Source: Holosporaceae bacterium | Lineage (GTDB): Bacteria > Pseudomonadota > Alphaproteobacteria > UBA3830 | Length of the DNA stretch: 16,810 nt | Reading direction: 5' to 3' | NCBI GenBank assembly: GCA_031258475.1 | Contig: JAIRMS010000041.1 | Location: forward strand, 1-16,810 | In this document: in pieces, positions 5,928-14,238 of the stretch | How the letters are laid out: the number at the start of each line of letters is the position of its first letter | Position numbering within the stretch: the stretch's first letter is position 1 | The notes under the pieces: generated by a model | Told to the model about the DNA's origin: nothing | Databases searched by the model: none | What the model saw: only the letters and a program-made list of their open reading frames with translations | Position numbers and translations under genes: made by a program

Positions 5928-8078
5928 ATTTCTAAGATGGACAACCAGTTGAAGAGCCGTTTCTGGTTTTAGATCTCCTCCTCTGTAGTTTCTTCTCTCG
6001 ATCAGGAAGTCGACTGTTGTGCATTCGTTTTTATATTCAATGCCGACATTGCGCTTCACCAAATGGTATTTGCCTTTTTTTTCCCCATTAAGCGCCGTTG
6101 GAGTTGTGCTGTCGTTTCCCATAACTATTCCGCCTTTTAATCTGACTGTGCCGGAAACGTACCAACCGGCGTCCAGCATTATTCCTCGATATTTCTGAGT
6201 TTTTTGCTCTTCCGCAATCGGATTGGATTCAGTTGTGAACGGATTATTATACAGGCATTGTTTTCCTTTAAACATCATTACATCAAAACAAACTTTTTTA
6301 TCAGAAAAATTCAGACCGGATTCGATCCTTGTCCAGCGCTTTGAATGGGGGAAATAGCTACCGTTTGCGATAAAAGTCCATTCGTCTGATAAAAAAACGT
6401 CCAGAGAACTCACTATGTCGGAGTTTTTATATTTCAAACCGGTGGCTTCGAGCCTGTCAGGCGGTGAAGTCAATTCCATTGATCTTCCAACGGTGAAACG
6501 ATACAGATTTTCTCCATTTTTGTATCCAGCCAGTTTAAATCCATAGCAGATTCTTTTTCCCGAATCGCTGGAGTAGGAAGAAATCGATTTATGTCCATCC
6601 ATAAAATTAATATCGGAAATTTCAGTGGATGGTTCTTCAAAAATGTCTACACTTTCCTTGTTACTCGCAATTATCGTGCCCAAAATTGGGGTAAAAATTG
6701 TGGTCATCAAATCGGATGATAGGACGAGAGGCCATTTCCATATGATGCTTAGTTGAGGAGTAACGCCAAGCGACGAATCATATTTTGATCGTTGCCTTTC
6801 TGAAACTTTCAACGCCTGAAAAAAAAGAGATCCTTTAAGATCAACAAGATGCCCAAATGGAAGTAGTATTTCCTTCCGCCAGGAAGCGTCCGAAACGAAT
6901 TTCTGGGCAGATCTATGATTGTTAAAATCTAAATTTGCGAAATATGAATCCAGACTGAAAGTTCCATAGAGCAGATCTGTAGAGTAATTTCGCTCCATTA
7001 CTGGAAGTATGCGCGGCATGCATTCTGAATCAATACTTTGAAGCATGGCAGTTTTTACCGAAGTATAATTTCGTCCGTCGAATCCTTCCAATTTCACATT
7101 ACTCTCCAAACCTCTATCGACGCTTGTCAAAAACGGGAATTTTTTCAGATAATATCTGTCAGAGGCTAGATTTACATCGAAACCGCATCTCCAGACATCG
7201 TTTATTTCATATTTCATCTTCGAAAATACATGTCCACGATATCCGGAATCTTGTATTTTGCGGATGGCTTTTTTGTCCGAATCTGTGTTTCCAATTTGGC
7301 TTTTTGCGGACTGAATTCCAGCAAGGCTGGCGTCGATATTAAACTCTCCGTTGGGGAATCTAAGGCCATAGTATAACCATCCGACGTTGCCAATTTTTGA
7401 AGTAATAATAGGTTTCAAAATCAGCTCCTGGGAATCCGAAATTGACCATAGATATTGGGGCAGCAGACTAAATCCACCGATGGAGGACGCTGAAAATTTA
7501 GGCACTAAAAATCCGCTTTTCCTTTTCAAATTTGAACTTGCGTGTGACAGATACGGCGTATACAAAATGGGAGTTCCCAAAAGTTCGAATTTTGCGTTTT
7601 GGTATTCAGCATCTTCTTTCGGATCGAAAGTTACGTGAAGCGCTTTTACCTGCCATGTCAATTCCCCTGAATTCGCACATTCATAGCAGGAGGTATAGAC
7701 GGCGTTTTCCAGCTCGTATTTTCCATTTTTGATGGAGCATTTTTCCGCGGCTAATCTTGATTGATCTTGCATGATTATTTTTACATTTTTCCCTTCCCCA
7801 GAAGAAAAATTTCTGTCGACTGATAGCGAATCAAGGAAATAAACATTTTGTTTTTCATCTTTTATGATTACGTTTCCGCTGGCGTGAATAACTTCTGTTT
7901 TTTTATCATATGAAATTACGTCGGCAGAAATGATTCGATTATTGTAAACTATTATAACGTTGCCCCGGCAGTTAATCATATTGTTCGTATACTGCGTGCT
8001 ATCGGAATTTATGAAAACAATTTCTTCGCCAAATGCACAGGAAAATAAAAACATCATAAATATAAAGAAAAATTTCAT
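5916..8078 (-). CDS. lptD: LPS assembly outer-membrane protein LptD
   Basis: A 720-aa outer-membrane beta-barrel that with LptE inserts lipopolysaccharide into the outer leaflet. The first residues MKFFFIFMMFLFSCAFG form a signal peptide. Residues about 25-105 are an LptA-like periplasmic domain (NCRGNVIIVYNNRIISAD, then ASGNVIIKD). The LptD barrel follows, including YTSCYECANSGELTWQVKA, LGTPILYTPYLSH and KSGFLVPKFS, and a C-terminal Cys-containing segment ending LVVHLRNLG. The YTSCYEC pair and the late NEC cysteine are candidates for the inter-domain disulfides that LptD needs. The frame is open to 8114, but the ATG at 8078 opens directly on the signal peptide, has AAAGAAG nearby and overlaps the lptG stop (ATGA). 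It is last in lptF-lptG-lptD. The 3' end overlaps hdaA by 12 bases. Confidence 0.95.
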   Translation of the reverse strand: MKFFFIFMMFLFSCAFGEEIVFINSDSTQYTNNMINCRGNVIIVYNNRIISADVISYDKKTEVIHASGNVIIKDEKQNVYFLDSLSVDRNFSSGEGKNVKIIMQDQSRLAAEKCSIKNGKYELENAVYTSCYECANSGELTWQVKALHVTFDPKEDAEYQNAKFELLGTPILYTPYLSHASSNLKRKSGFLVPKFSASSIGGFSLLPQYLWSISDSQELILKPIITSKIGNVGWLYYGLRFPNGEFNIDASLAGIQSAKSQIGNTDSDKKAIRKIQDSGYRGHVFSKMKYEINDVWRCGFDVNLASDRYYLKKFPFLTSVDRGLESNVKLEGFDGRNYTSVKTAMLQSIDSECMPRILPVMERNYSTDLLYGTFSLDSYFANLDFNNHRSAQKFVSDASWRKEILLPFGHLVDLKGSLFFQALKVSERQRSKYDSSLGVTPQLSIIWKWPLVLSSDLMTTIFTPILGTIIASNKESVDIFEEPSTEISDINFMDGHKSISSYSSDSGKRICYGFKLAGYKNGENLYRFTVGRSMELTSPPDRLEATGLKYKNSDIVSSLDVFLSDEWTFIANGSYFPHSKRWTRIESGLNFSDKKVCFDVMMFKGKQCLYNNPFTTESNPIAEEQKTQKYRGIMLDAGWYVSGTVRLKGGIVMGNDSTTPTALNGEKKGKYHLVKRNVGIEYKNECTTVDFLIERRNYRGGDLKPETALQLVVHLRNLGI

Positions 8079-9118
8079 ACTTCTTTCCAAATCAATATGG
8101 CCACCAGAACGCACGTCAATATCAACGAAACCGCCCAGCAGGCGAATTGCACTGAAATAATTCCCCCATGGGCGAAAGACTCGAGTATATTATTAGCAAA
8201 TCTTAAAAACACCGCCGTTGATATTACTTTTATCGCTATTTCTGTTTTCGTTTTATACCGGTTTATTGGAAAACAAATAACAGCAGCGACCAGCGCAAAT
8301 AGGAAAAAGCTGAAGCAATTGCTCAACAATTTGTGTAATTCCAACTCATATAGTTTAAGGGGCACATGATTCTTTCGTTGAATCTTATAAATTTTATAAA
8401 GATGATAAATATTCTGTTTACGTGAAGATTGCGAAAGTAATTCGATCAAATCCAGAGAAAATTCGTTGGTAAATTTCATCTCGTTCATGTTTTTTATTTT
8501 TCCATTGTTCGTTATGGTAACATTTTTTAAAATCCACGTGTTTTTTTCTATTGAAGCCTGTTGAGCGAATATTTTTGTGTTGTCCTTTGTGTTAAAAATG
8601 TTAAGTCCTTCGATTCGTTTGCCTTTGTTGATGGTTTTTATGAAAATAACCTGGTCGCTTTTCTGGCAATCTATAAAAACATCGTGATTAGCTTCAGTCG
8701 AAACATGGGGAGATATATTTTTGTGGTACTGAACTTCGGAAAATAATCCAATAGGATGAAGAACAAACAACCATATCGCTGCCATAAATATGGCAAAACT
8801 TCCAAACGGATATAAAATCTGCAGCGGCGATTTTCCAACCGATTTTAATATCGTTATTTGATGGGATTGGCATAGATTCCATAGACTAAAAGTGGCGGCG
8901 ATAAAATATACGTAGTGCAAAATTTCGCAGAAAGTTGATGGAGTTCGCAGCAGCGATAATTTTATGGAGAAAAGAGTTTCCTCTGCGCAGGAGATCGGGT
9001 ACTTTCTTGTAACTTCCGCAAAATCGAATAATAAAATTAGGCAAAACATGGAAATGGATATAAACACCGTCGCTCTTAATTGCATAGTGAAAATATATCT
9101 GAAGAGTGTTTTGCTCAT
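8075..9118 (-). CDS. lptG: LPS export ABC transporter permease LptG
   Basis: A 347-aa inner-membrane permease. LptF and LptG form the membrane part of the LptB2FG transporter that extracts lipopolysaccharide and pushes it onto the LptC-A-D bridge. Architecture follows the YjgP/YjgQ family: helices near residues 15-35, 60-80 and 95-120, a periplasmic beta-jellyroll domain at about 125-250, and three C-terminal helices from about 265 to 345. Recognisable parts are RYIFTMQL at the N-terminus, FAEVTRKY, and the coupling-helix region SHQITILKSVGKSPLQI. It starts one base after the lptF stop and overlaps lptD by 4 bases. LptG rather than LptF is chosen from order and from similarity to the second gene of the pair. 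lptB and lptC are not in the window. Confidence 0.92.
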   Translation of the reverse strand: MSKTLFRYIFTMQLRATVFISISMFCLILLFDFAEVTRKYPISCAEETLFSIKLSLLRTPSTFCEILHYVYFIAATFSLWNLCQSHQITILKSVGKSPLQILYPFGSFAIFMAAIWLFVLHPIGLFSEVQYHKNISPHVSTEANHDVFIDCQKSDQVIFIKTINKGKRIEGLNIFNTKDNTKIFAQQASIEKNTWILKNVTITNNGKIKNMNEMKFTNEFSLDLIELLSQSSRKQNIYHLYKIYKIQRKNHVPLKLYELELHKLLSNCFSFFLFALVAAVICFPINRYKTKTEIAIKVISTAVFLRFANNILESFAHGGIISVQFACWAVSLILTCVLVAILIWKEV

Positions 9119-9119
9119 T

Positions 9120-10175
9120 TTACAGTTTATGCTTTTTTATAATTAACGCTATTAATATAAGCATAGAAGAAATCACCAGGACATAGTTTAGTTTTGCAAA
9201 TTCTAAATTTTTTGCGGCGGCGTTGGCCAGCCAAAAATAACTTCCTTGAAAAATAAAAATAATTGCTATGAGCACTGTCGTTCGCCAATGGGAATGCCTG
9301 CGAGCGTAGGGCGCCAGCAAAATCAAAAGAAAAGCCAGCATGGCGTATATCCCAGTCAACAGTGGCGACGTGATTTTTTGATGAAAAAGCGCCTTCAACA
9401 TTGTTGACGTGGCCTCGTCTTTATTCTCCTGCAATAATTCGTCTATACATCTTTCATTCGGCTGGATGGGCTTTTTTTCCGTTTTTAAAATATCTTCCAA
9501 ATCATAGTTATAGGATTGAAAACGCATAATAGAGTTTTTGTGATGCGAGAAATCAACCTCAACACGCTCCCCATTGGTTAGCGTTAAAATGTTGTTCTGA
9601 ATTATCCCTCTCTCTGCAAAATAGCTGCAGATTTTATTCGAATTCCTCGTATCGATAATAAACAAATTCTCGTAGAAGAAATTTCCCAAATATTTTTGCG
9701 CATAGATAGAAAATCCATCCCGCGAAAAAATTACCCCGGATTTTTCTGGAGAATCGATATTGTTTTTTATTCTGAACTCGAGTGCGCGAAATTTCTTCCA
9801 GGCGTTGGGAGAAATGTATATGTTGCTCATATACAAAAATCCAATCGCAAGCGTCACGGTATATACGAGGGGAATTAGCATTCTTCGAGGAGAAAATCCC
9901 GCGGCTTGCAGAGCTATTAACTGATTGGATTCATTAAATCTTTGATAAACAAACGCTGCGGACATTGCCAAGGCTATCGGTAGAATTACGGCGATTATAT
10001 CTATTGACAAATACGAGGTAAACTCCAAAAAATTTGCAAGCCCTATGCTATTGCTGTTCAAAGCCCACAAATACCTCGAGGATTGCACTATCCAGGCGCA
10101 GAAAGTTAAAGAAATTGTGGAATATACGGTTGTTCTAAAAATCTTAAAAAAGATTAAACTTGACAAACTTTGCAA
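9120..10175 (-). CDS. lptF: LPS export ABC transporter permease LptF (TTG start)
   Basis: A 351-aa inner-membrane partner of LptG in the LptB2FG transporter. The layout is three N-terminal helices, a periplasmic domain from about residue 125 to 260 and three C-terminal helices. The segment FNESNQLIALQAAGFSPRRM is the family's coupling region that contacts the LptB ATPase, and LAPYARRHSHW marks the C-terminal half. The only long start is TTG at 10175: a TAA lies two codons upstream and no ATG occurs in the first part of the frame. The ribosome binding site is weak (AAAGG several bases upstream). It is the first gene of the minus-strand operon, divergent from surA, with only 109 bases between their starts. 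Confidence 0.93.
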   Translation of the reverse strand: MQSLSSLIFFKIFRTTVYSTISLTFCAWIVQSSRYLWALNSNSIGLANFLEFTSYLSIDIIAVILPIALAMSAAFVYQRFNESNQLIALQAAGFSPRRMLIPLVYTVTLAIGFLYMSNIYISPNAWKKFRALEFRIKNNIDSPEKSGVIFSRDGFSIYAQKYLGNFFYENLFIIDTRNSNKICSYFAERGIIQNNILTLTNGERVEVDFSHHKNSIMRFQSYNYDLEDILKTEKKPIQPNERCIDELLQENKDEATSTMLKALFHQKITSPLLTGIYAMLAFLLILLAPYARRHSHWRTTVLIAIIFIFQGSYFWLANAAAKNLEFAKLNYVLVISSMLILIALIIKKHKL

Positions 10176-10284
10176 TTTTTAACGCCTTTCGCCTGCAGTA
10201 TACTAATCTTCAAGTTTGATTTCTATTCTTTTCCATAGTATTTTTGAATGCGATTAAAGGTTTTTATTAGGGCTGGAGATTTTT
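10176..10284. promoter_or_regulatory. Divergent lptF/surA promoter region with palindromic -10
   Basis: The 109-bp gap separates two TTG-starting genes. Near its centre AGTATACT (10197-10204) is a perfect palindrome and offers a TATACT -10 box on both strands. It would start lptF about 15 bases before its TTG and surA about 75 bases before its TTG. The matching -35 positions are poor on both strands. An alternative surA promoter is TTGATT at 10216-10221 with TATTTT at 10239-10244 (17-bp spacer). No repressor site is recognised. Confidence 0.4.
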
Positions 10285-11580
10285 TTGGATAGTTTTTTCC
10301 GTGCATGTTTTGTCGCGTTTTTATTCTTCTCGCATTTCAGTGGCTCGACGCATAACTCTGACCAGTCGAGGGAATATGACGGAATTATCGCCGTTGTGAA
10401 CGACGACATTATCACATACCTAGATCTGGAAGAGCGTGTGGCGTTATTTTCGATTGGAGAAAAGGTTTCCGATGAACTCAGGGCGCGGGTTTTGCCTGAA
10501 GTTTTAAAAGAAATGGTACAAGAGAAACTTAAGTGGCAGTGCGCAAAAAAATACGCTCCCAAAGGTGGTTGGGCCACCGCCAACGAAGTAAAGACAGCGT
10601 TTTCCAACATCGCCAAGCGGAATAACCTCAGTTACGATAGTTTTTGCAAATTGTTGGAAAGCAAAAATGTTAGCAAAAATACTTTAATGCGGCAGATTCG
10701 CATAAATCTTTCGTGGATCTCGTATATAAACGCGCGTTTCGGTAAATTGGTGAATGTTTCCGAAACCGAAGTAAATCAAACTATCGCGCAAATAAAGGAA
10801 AAAGAGAATACCGAATCCTATTATGTCCACAGAATGTTTTTCCCTGTGAGCGATAACAAAAACGAAGGTGCTGTTTCATCTCAGGTAAATAATTTGAAAC
10901 AAATGCTTCTGAAGGGTGCAGATTTTCATAATCTTGCTCGACAATTTTCCCAGGATCCGAGTGCCAACAAAGGCGGAGAAATCGGATGGATATTTCATGG
11001 ACAGCTTTCACCGGAAGAAAATCGGGCTCTTGGCGAAATGTCGATGGGCGAATATCGCGTTGTGAGAAATACCCGTGGATATGTAATTCTATTTTTGCAG
11101 GACAAAAAGGAAGCCGGCCTTAAATCGTTCACGGTTTTAAAATTTGTTCAGGTTATTGTTCCATTTAGAGATGCCAACCCTCCCAGAGAAGAAATTGAAT
11201 CGCTGATGAATTATGCGCTGGATTTAAAAAGAAATTCTCACAGTTGTTCAGAATTTATAAAACGCGCAAAAGATTCAAGCTTTTGTGGAATTTCCGATCC
11301 AGTCACTATTACGCTGGAGGAAATGCAGCCACAGTTCCGTTCCATGATTGCTCCGTTACAATCTGGAAGCATAGGGAATCCGCTCATGACGCCAAACGGC
11401 ATTGTCACAATTTGCATGCTGGATAGAAAAACGCAGCAAATTCCGGAACCGACTCCGAATGATATTAAAATGCAGAAAACGAACGAACGACTGAGCGTTT
11501 TTGCCGATCGAGAGATTCAAGATTTTAGGAGAAAATCTGAGATCAAGGTCAGTGAAAAATATGGAAACATTATTAAGTAG
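10285..11580 (+). CDS. surA: Periplasmic peptidyl-prolyl isomerase/chaperone SurA
   Basis: A 431-aa periplasmic chaperone that escorts outer-membrane proteins, including LptD, to the BAM complex. A hydrophobic signal segment (FFRACFVAFLFFSHFSGS) opens the protein. Residues about 35-165 are the SurA N-domain, starting GIIAVVNDDIITYLDLEER. A parvulin domain covers about 178-275 (YYVHRMFFPV to GGEIGWIFHGQLSPEENRAL, then RGYVILFLQDK). A second, diverged parvulin-like domain runs to about 400. The start is TTG at 10285, supported by GGAG at 10275-10278 six bases upstream. Three cysteines in the second domain (HSCSEF, SFCGIS, ICMLDRK) resemble those found in alphaproteobacterial SurA and could pair in the periplasm; that is inference. 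It leads the third operon, and rsmA overlaps its last 20 bases. E. coli SurA is 428 aa. Confidence 0.93.
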   Translation: MDSFFRACFVAFLFFSHFSGSTHNSDQSREYDGIIAVVNDDIITYLDLEERVALFSIGEKVSDELRARVLPEVLKEMVQEKLKWQCAKKYAPKGGWATANEVKTAFSNIAKRNNLSYDSFCKLLESKNVSKNTLMRQIRINLSWISYINARFGKLVNVSETEVNQTIAQIKEKENTESYYVHRMFFPVSDNKNEGAVSSQVNNLKQMLLKGADFHNLARQFSQDPSANKGGEIGWIFHGQLSPEENRALGEMSMGEYRVVRNTRGYVILFLQDKKEAGLKSFTVLKFVQVIVPFRDANPPREEIESLMNYALDLKRNSHSCSEFIKRAKDSSFCGISDPVTITLEEMQPQFRSMIAPLQSGSIGNPLMTPNGIVTICMLDRKTQQIPEPTPNDIKMQKTNERLSVFADREIQDFRRKSEIKVSEKYGNIIK

Positions 11581-12403
11581 TGTTGATGAGCTCTCGGCGA
11601 AAAAGATATTTGATGCGTTTTCACGCGCAGCCAAGAGGAGCCTCGGTCAGAATTTTTTATTCGACGAAAAGATCAATCGAAAAATTGTTTCAGTAGCCGG
11701 AGATTTAACCGGGAAAACCATCACAGAAATAGGGCCAGGCCCCGGTGGATTGACCATGGAGATCCTCAGACATCCCATAAAAAAGATGTACGTCATCGAA
11801 TTCGATCGGCATTGGAGTGACGTTTGGAGAAATCTGAGCCGATTATTCGATGGAAAGTTGGAAGTTATTGAACAAGACGCGCTTAAATTCGACTTTGGAA
11901 GCATCGCTCCAAACGTCATTATTTCTAATTTACCATATAATATTTCCACCCAATTGCTGTTAAAATTGCTGAAAGAATTCGATCGCTACGAACGTCTTGT
12001 TTTGATGTTTCAAAAAGAGGTTGCCGACAGATTATATGCGGTTCCATCGACAAAATCCTACGGAAGATTATCTGTTCTAAGCCAGTGGAAATCGCGCGTT
12101 GAAAAAGCGTTTGACCTTGAGCCTGGAAGTTTTTTCCCTCCTCCAAAAGTGAGATCCACCGTCGTAAAATTTACTCCATATCCCAGAAATCAATCGTTCG
12201 ATAATTTTAATTTGTTTTCCGACTTATTAACGGCGGCGTTCACACATCGAAGAAAAAACGTCGTTAAATCGCTATCGAAATTTTGCATAGACGCGAAACA
12301 AATTCTGCAAGAGTTGGGGTACGGCCCCAATACTCGAGCCGAAGAGATCTCCGTAGAAAATTACACAAAATTTATACACATTTTTGAAGCGATTTACACA
12401 TAA
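11561..12403 (+). CDS. rsmA: 16S rRNA (adenine-1518/1519-N6)-dimethyltransferase
   Basis: A 280-aa S-adenosylmethionine-dependent enzyme that dimethylates two adjacent adenines in the 3' hairpin of 16S rRNA, a late step and checkpoint in small-subunit assembly. Motifs are SLGQNFLFD (27-35), the SAM-binding loop EIGPGPGG (56-63), NLPYN (123-127) with the catalytic NLPY, and FPPPKVRSTVV followed by FTHRRKNVVKSL in the C-terminal rRNA-binding part. The frame is open from 11501, but the homologous region begins with METLLSSVDELSAKKI at 11561. That start overlaps surA by 20 bases; only an imperfect AAGG lies upstream, so coupling to surA is likely. In many proteobacteria pdxA sits between surA and rsmA; it is absent here. 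Confidence 0.95.
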   Translation: METLLSSVDELSAKKIFDAFSRAAKRSLGQNFLFDEKINRKIVSVAGDLTGKTITEIGPGPGGLTMEILRHPIKKMYVIEFDRHWSDVWRNLSRLFDGKLEVIEQDALKFDFGSIAPNVIISNLPYNISTQLLLKLLKEFDRYERLVLMFQKEVADRLYAVPSTKSYGRLSVLSQWKSRVEKAFDLEPGSFFPPPKVRSTVVKFTPYPRNQSFDNFNLFSDLLTAAFTHRRKNVVKSLSKFCIDAKQILQELGYGPNTRAEEISVENYTKFIHIFEAIYT

Positions 12404-12480
12404 CCCAACACCGTCATACTGGACAGGCGCCGGCGATTGTGTTTTCTTTATGATACGTCGATGCGAAAAGAGGGGAGCAA
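12404..12480 (+). other. rsmA-plsY gap
   Basis: This 77-base spacer is the largest gap inside the third operon. It holds a GGCGCCGGCG sequence at 12426-12435 and the plsY ribosome binding site (GGGGAG, 12473-12478). No full promoter or terminator can be supported. In many alphaproteobacteria pyrC lies just before plsY; no trace of it is seen. Confidence 0.4.
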
Positions 12481-13065
12481 ATGATACAGGATTTATATCC
12501 CATGTTCGGGTACATATTAGGATCGATTCCATTCGGGGTGATCTTTTCCAACATACTTGGAAATGGGAAATTGAGAGAAACGGGATCGAAAAACATCGGA
12601 GCAACCAATGCTTTCAGAACCCAGGGAAAAATCGTGGGAATTTTGACTCTAGTAATGGATTTTCTAAAAGGATTTGTTCCCTATTATTTTTTGGAAACGG
12701 AAAACGAAATTCTAAACTCGTTTATACTTGCTGCGCCGGTTATTGGCCATATGTTCCCAATTTGGTTGAAATTTAAGGGAGGCAAAGGAATCGCGACCTA
12801 TTTGGGATGTCTGTGCGCTCTGAGTCCGATCGTGGGGTTTTATACTATTATTACCTGGATAATGATGTTTCTCATCCTGAAAATTTCGGCCGCCGCGGGG
12901 TTAATAAGCGTTGTGACCAGTCTTTTGATTTTTGATTACGCGAGAACCGCGCTATGTTGGGATTTTATTAATCAATTGTATGCTCTAATAGGGCTAGTCG
13001 TTTTGATATTTGTAAAACATAGTGAAAATATAAATCGGCTTATAAGAAGAGGACAAGAAGTGTAG
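12481..13065 (+). CDS. plsY: Acyl-phosphate glycerol-3-phosphate acyltransferase PlsY
   Basis: A 194-aa inner-membrane enzyme that transfers an acyl chain from acyl-phosphate to glycerol-3-phosphate, the first step of phospholipid synthesis (with PlsX). The three conserved motifs are complete: GSIPFG (14-19), GSKNIGATNAFR (35-46), and GHMFPIWLKFKGGKGIAT (89-106) with the phosphate-binding GGKG. DFLKG (60-64) lies in the preceding loop. About five to six hydrophobic helices are visible. GGGGAG at 12473-12478 precedes the ATG by only two bases, close but serviceable; the next-best start is not obvious. dprA follows after 45 bases. Confidence 0.95.
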   Translation: MIQDLYPMFGYILGSIPFGVIFSNILGNGKLRETGSKNIGATNAFRTQGKIVGILTLVMDFLKGFVPYYFLETENEILNSFILAAPVIGHMFPIWLKFKGGKGIATYLGCLCALSPIVGFYTIITWIMMFLILKISAAAGLISVVTSLLIFDYARTALCWDFINQLYALIGLVVLIFVKHSENINRLIRRGQEV

Positions 13066-13110
13066 ATCAATACCTGACACTATTCGATCTGCATACTGAG
13101 GGATTGAGTC

Positions 13111-14220
13111 GTGTTATCCAAAGATGAAAAGCTGGCGCGTCTAAAATTATCTCGCACGGAGTCGATAGGACCCTATAAATTTTGGGAATTGATTGGAGCC
13201 TATGGAAGCGCGGAAAACGTTCTAAAGAAGCTTTCAAAAATTTTCAAAGATTCTGGAAAAACCGCAAAAATATGTGGCGATAAAGAAATAGACGAAGAAA
13301 TTTCCAACATGAAGTCCATTGGGGCGCGTTTTGTTTTTTTCGAGGACGCGTTGTATCCACCGCTATTGCGAAATATTCCAGATCCTCCGCCGGTTTTATC
13401 TTTTCTTGGAGACAGGGAAAGAGTTCTTTCCTTTTTTCAGAGAAATATGATTTCCGTCGTGGGTGCGAGAAACGCTTCCATACATTCGACCAAATTTTGC
13501 GACACTCTATGCAGAGAATTGGGAAAGAACGACGCTGTGATTGTATCCGGACTTGCCAGAGGCGTCGATACCAGCGCGCATATCGCCAGTCTTGAAACCG
13601 GGACCATCGCCATTTTAGCCAACGGAATAAATATTGCCTATCCACCGGAAAACGCCAAGCTATACAAAGAAATTATCAAAAAAAACGGAATATTTTCGGA
13701 AATGCCGTTTAATGTCGCTCCGCATCCGCAGTTATTTCCCCGTCGTAATCGCATAATTGCCGGAATATCCTATGGCACAGCGGTGATCGAAGCGGCTGAG
13801 CAGTCTGGATCTCTGATAACGGCCCGAACCGCCCTCGATTATAACCGTGACGTATTCGCCGTTCCAGGATCGCCGCTTGATCCAAGAAGCATTGGTTGTA
13901 ACAAATTGATAAAAGATGGAGCAATTCTTATTCAGAGCGCCGGCGATATCCTGGATCAATTGGAACAGAAAAAAATCATTCCGCAGCAATTATTCGACGA
14001 TAGGCGTCCCACAATGTTGAAAACAACGGACAGGGACCTGGAGAAAATAAGAAAAAAAATACTAGATTCTTTAAATTCTACTCCGATTACTATTGACGAA
14101 TTGATTTCTTGCATTAAAGTATCTCCTCAGGAAGCTCTAACTGCTCTTCTGGAGCTGGAGTTGGCCAATAAAATCGTAAGACTGCACGGACAGAGGGTTT
14201 GCCTGGCTCTTGGCGGTTGA
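13111..14220 (+). CDS. dprA: DNA-processing protein DprA (GTG start)
   Basis: A 369-aa cytosolic protein that binds incoming single-stranded DNA and loads RecA during transformation; many non-competent bacteria also carry it. An N-terminal helical domain (LKLSRTESIGPYKFWELIGAYG) leads into the DprA Rossmann fold. Key segments there are ISVVGARNAS (114-123), SGLARGVDTSAH (from about 146), ILANGINIAYPPEN, FPRRNRIIAG and SGSLITAR (232-239), then FAVPGSPLDPRSIGCNKLIKDGA. A winged-helix C-domain ends the protein (ILDSLNSTPITIDELI to NKIVRLHGQRVCLAL). The start is GTG at 13111, with GAGGGA about 8 bases upstream. topA begins 18 bases after the stop; the dprA-topA pairing is common in alphaproteobacteria. 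Confidence 0.95.
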   Translation: MLSKDEKLARLKLSRTESIGPYKFWELIGAYGSAENVLKKLSKIFKDSGKTAKICGDKEIDEEISNMKSIGARFVFFEDALYPPLLRNIPDPPPVLSFLGDRERVLSFFQRNMISVVGARNASIHSTKFCDTLCRELGKNDAVIVSGLARGVDTSAHIASLETGTIAILANGINIAYPPENAKLYKEIIKKNGIFSEMPFNVAPHPQLFPRRNRIIAGISYGTAVIEAAEQSGSLITARTALDYNRDVFAVPGSPLDPRSIGCNKLIKDGAILIQSAGDILDQLEQKKIIPQQLFDDRRPTMLKTTDRDLEKIRKKILDSLNSTPITIDELISCIKVSPQEALTALLELELANKIVRLHGQRVCLALGG

Positions 14221-14238
14221 TTTTAGAGAGGGTTATGT

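Noticed and set aside
8097..8369. Plus-strand 90-codon frame opposite lptG
   Set aside because: It lies entirely antisense to the conserved lptG C-terminal helices and has no independent support.
12360..12402. TTATACACA (a DnaA-box match) with two similar TTACACA sequences
   Set aside because: They fall within the last codons of rsmA; there is no AT-rich unwinding region, no dnaA and no other origin hallmark.
12426..12454. GGCGCCGGCG as a terminator, or TGGACA/TATGAT as a promoter before plsY
   Set aside because: The GC palindrome is not followed by a T-run, and the promoter boxes are 23 bases apart, too far for a normal spacer.
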